DNA from: Cyanosarcina radialis HA8281-LM2
Lineage (GTDB): Bacteria; Cyanobacteriota; Cyanobacteriia; Cyanobacteriales; CCAP-1448
Assembly (NCBI GenBank): GCA_019359615.1
Contig: JAHHHA010000005.1
Coordinates: 186,001 to 250,000 of the forward strand
Reading direction: 5' to 3'
DNA: 64,000 nucleotides
Under the pieces are notes generated by a model that was given only the letters and a program-made list of their open reading frames with translations, was not told the origin of the DNA and ran no database searches. How positions within the stretch are numbered: the first letter of the stretch is position 1; the number at the start of each line of letters is the position of its first letter. Position numbers and translations under genes: made by a program. This document shows positions 63,137-64,000 of the stretch, in pieces.

Positions 63137-64000
63137 TTAAGGCGGAAATTTCCCCCTTTTCGCATCATCTTCGATCGCTCGTTCGTAAGCTAAGGCAATT
63201 TTATCGGCGGCGCTAGCCCAGGTGTATGTTTGCGCTTTTTGGTTGGCAGCTTCCCCCAACCGCCTCGCTAGTAATTCGTCGTTTGCCAGACGTTCCAAAC
63301 AGTCGGTTAAGGCGGCAATATCGCCTACTGGTACGGTTAGACCATCAACGCCGCTTTCAATCAAATCTGCCATGCCACAGATATTAGTAGTGACAATTGC
63401 CAATCCCATGGCGGCCGCTTCGATCGTTACTAAAGGTTGTCCTTCAAAATAGGAAGGTAACGCGAAGATGGAATTTTGGCGGTAAAGTTCGATGAGTTCC
63501 TCGTTGCTCGATAGTTGGGGAATTACCTTAACTCGATGACGCAGATCTGGAGCAAACTCTGCTAATACTATATCGGGATCGAGACTGCATCCAGCTACAG
63601 TAAACGACAGAGACGAGTGACGTTGCATCACCTGACTGACGGCGGGCACTAAATCTAACTTGCCCTTTCTTAACGACCACGTACCTAGAAATAAAATTCC
63701 AGAGCGAGGATAGCCCGATTTGACGGCGGCATTACCAGCTAAAATAAACTCCGGCTCGACACCGCTGTGATGTTGCGTCAGCCGATTTCCAGGCACACCC
63801 ATTTGTTTCAAATAAGCGATGTCTTCAGAATTAGAGCAGATAATATGATTGGCGTGCCGCAGTCCGTAGGTTGACTGTAAGGTTAAAATATCGACGTACC
63901 GCAGAGATAAGGGGATCGGCAGATTTTTTTGCCTGTTATAGGCGATCGTTGCTTGTCGATTGCGTTTTTGGATGCCATAAGAAAATAGCACCACTGGCGG
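63137..64000 (-). CDS. Glycosyltransferase family 4 protein, 5' end outside the window
   Basis: 288 codons are present and the frame stays open to the window edge, so the true start lies beyond it. GT-B fold C-terminal domain: GILFLGTWSLRKGKLDLVPA, then IFALPSYFEGQPLVTIEAAA with the E-x7-E motif (FALPSYFEGQPLVTIEA), and MADLIESGVDGLTVPVGDIA. It transfers a sugar from a nucleotide donor; acceptor unknown. First gene of the methyltransferase group. Confidence 0.9.
   Translation of the reverse strand, partial: PPVVLFSYGIQKRNRQATIAYNRQKNLPIPLSLRYVDILTLQSTYGLRHANHIICSNSEDIAYLKQMGVPGNRLTQHHSGVEPEFILAGNAAVKSGYPRSGILFLGTWSLRKGKLDLVPAVSQVMQRHSSLSFTVAGCSLDPDIVLAEFAPDLRHRVKVIPQLSSNEELIELYRQNSIFALPSYFEGQPLVTIEAAAMGLAIVTTNICGMADLIESGVDGLTVPVGDIAALTDCLERLANDELLARRLGEAANQKAQTYTWASAADKIALAYERAIEDDAKRGKFPP

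Overview
The window looks like a cyanobacterial chromosome segment. It carries psbZ, nblA, a cpcG-type rod-core linker, a high-light-inducible protein and a thylakoid-associated protein. It is dense in the GCGATCGC (HIP1) octamer and in the short hairpin and tandem repeats common in filamentous and other large-genome cyanobacteria. No phage, plasmid, transposase or CRISPR array was seen. The species cannot be named from this sequence.

Layout. 1-3480: two tandem DUF4331 genes (the first cut by the window edge) diverge from an ECF sigma factor and its cupin-type anti-sigma factor; a 16-bp box recurs upstream of all three transcription starts. 3655-9541: a DUF1611 protein, an RDD protein, a frameshifted membrane gene, a SpoIIM-like protein and a B12-type radical SAM protein. 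9676-18929: a GAF/PAS kinase with its response regulator, an SDR, an I9-like small protein beside a decayed relative, a two-gene HNH module and a 1347-aa seven-PAS hybrid kinase. 19166-24594: small genes including a four-helix copper-storage protein, a cupin, an Hlip, an HMA chaperone, a 54-aa membrane protein, an antitoxin whose toxin has a stop codon, a DUF559 protein and a PadR pair. 24951-33000: acnB, a degenerate phosphoesterase, a conserved unknown, and a four-gene overlapping kinase/DUF29 operon. 33119-41998: a geranylgeranyl-reductase-like flavoprotein, a TPR protein, a ProA homologue without its catalytic Cys, tRNA-Gly, ribH-psbZ, and a DHH-CBS-nucleotidyltransferase fusion. 42172-47146: a Ser/Thr kinase, a thylakoid-associated protein, an ABC1 kinase and a PP2C phosphatase. 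47742-56663: nblA, tandem VWA genes, hemC, an operon of membrane GrpE-like protein, Hsp70 and HPD-less J/TPR protein, then a response regulator and a pentapeptide protein. 56704-64000: an SDR, cpcG, an RluA-type pseudouridine synthase, a threonine-dehydratase-like enzyme, and a methyltransferase/glycosyltransferase group cut by the right edge.

How genes work together. Most of the window is housekeeping plus sensing and stress. The sigma/anti-sigma/DUF4331 locus looks like one regulon. The GrpE-like/Hsp70/J-TPR operon looks like a dedicated membrane-linked chaperone machine distinct from the housekeeping DnaK system. A striking secondary theme is that short dispersed repeats have entered coding sequence in frame, including two histidine-kinase ATPase domains, the catalytic loop of the tRNA nucleotidyltransferase and the N-terminus of the pseudouridine synthase.
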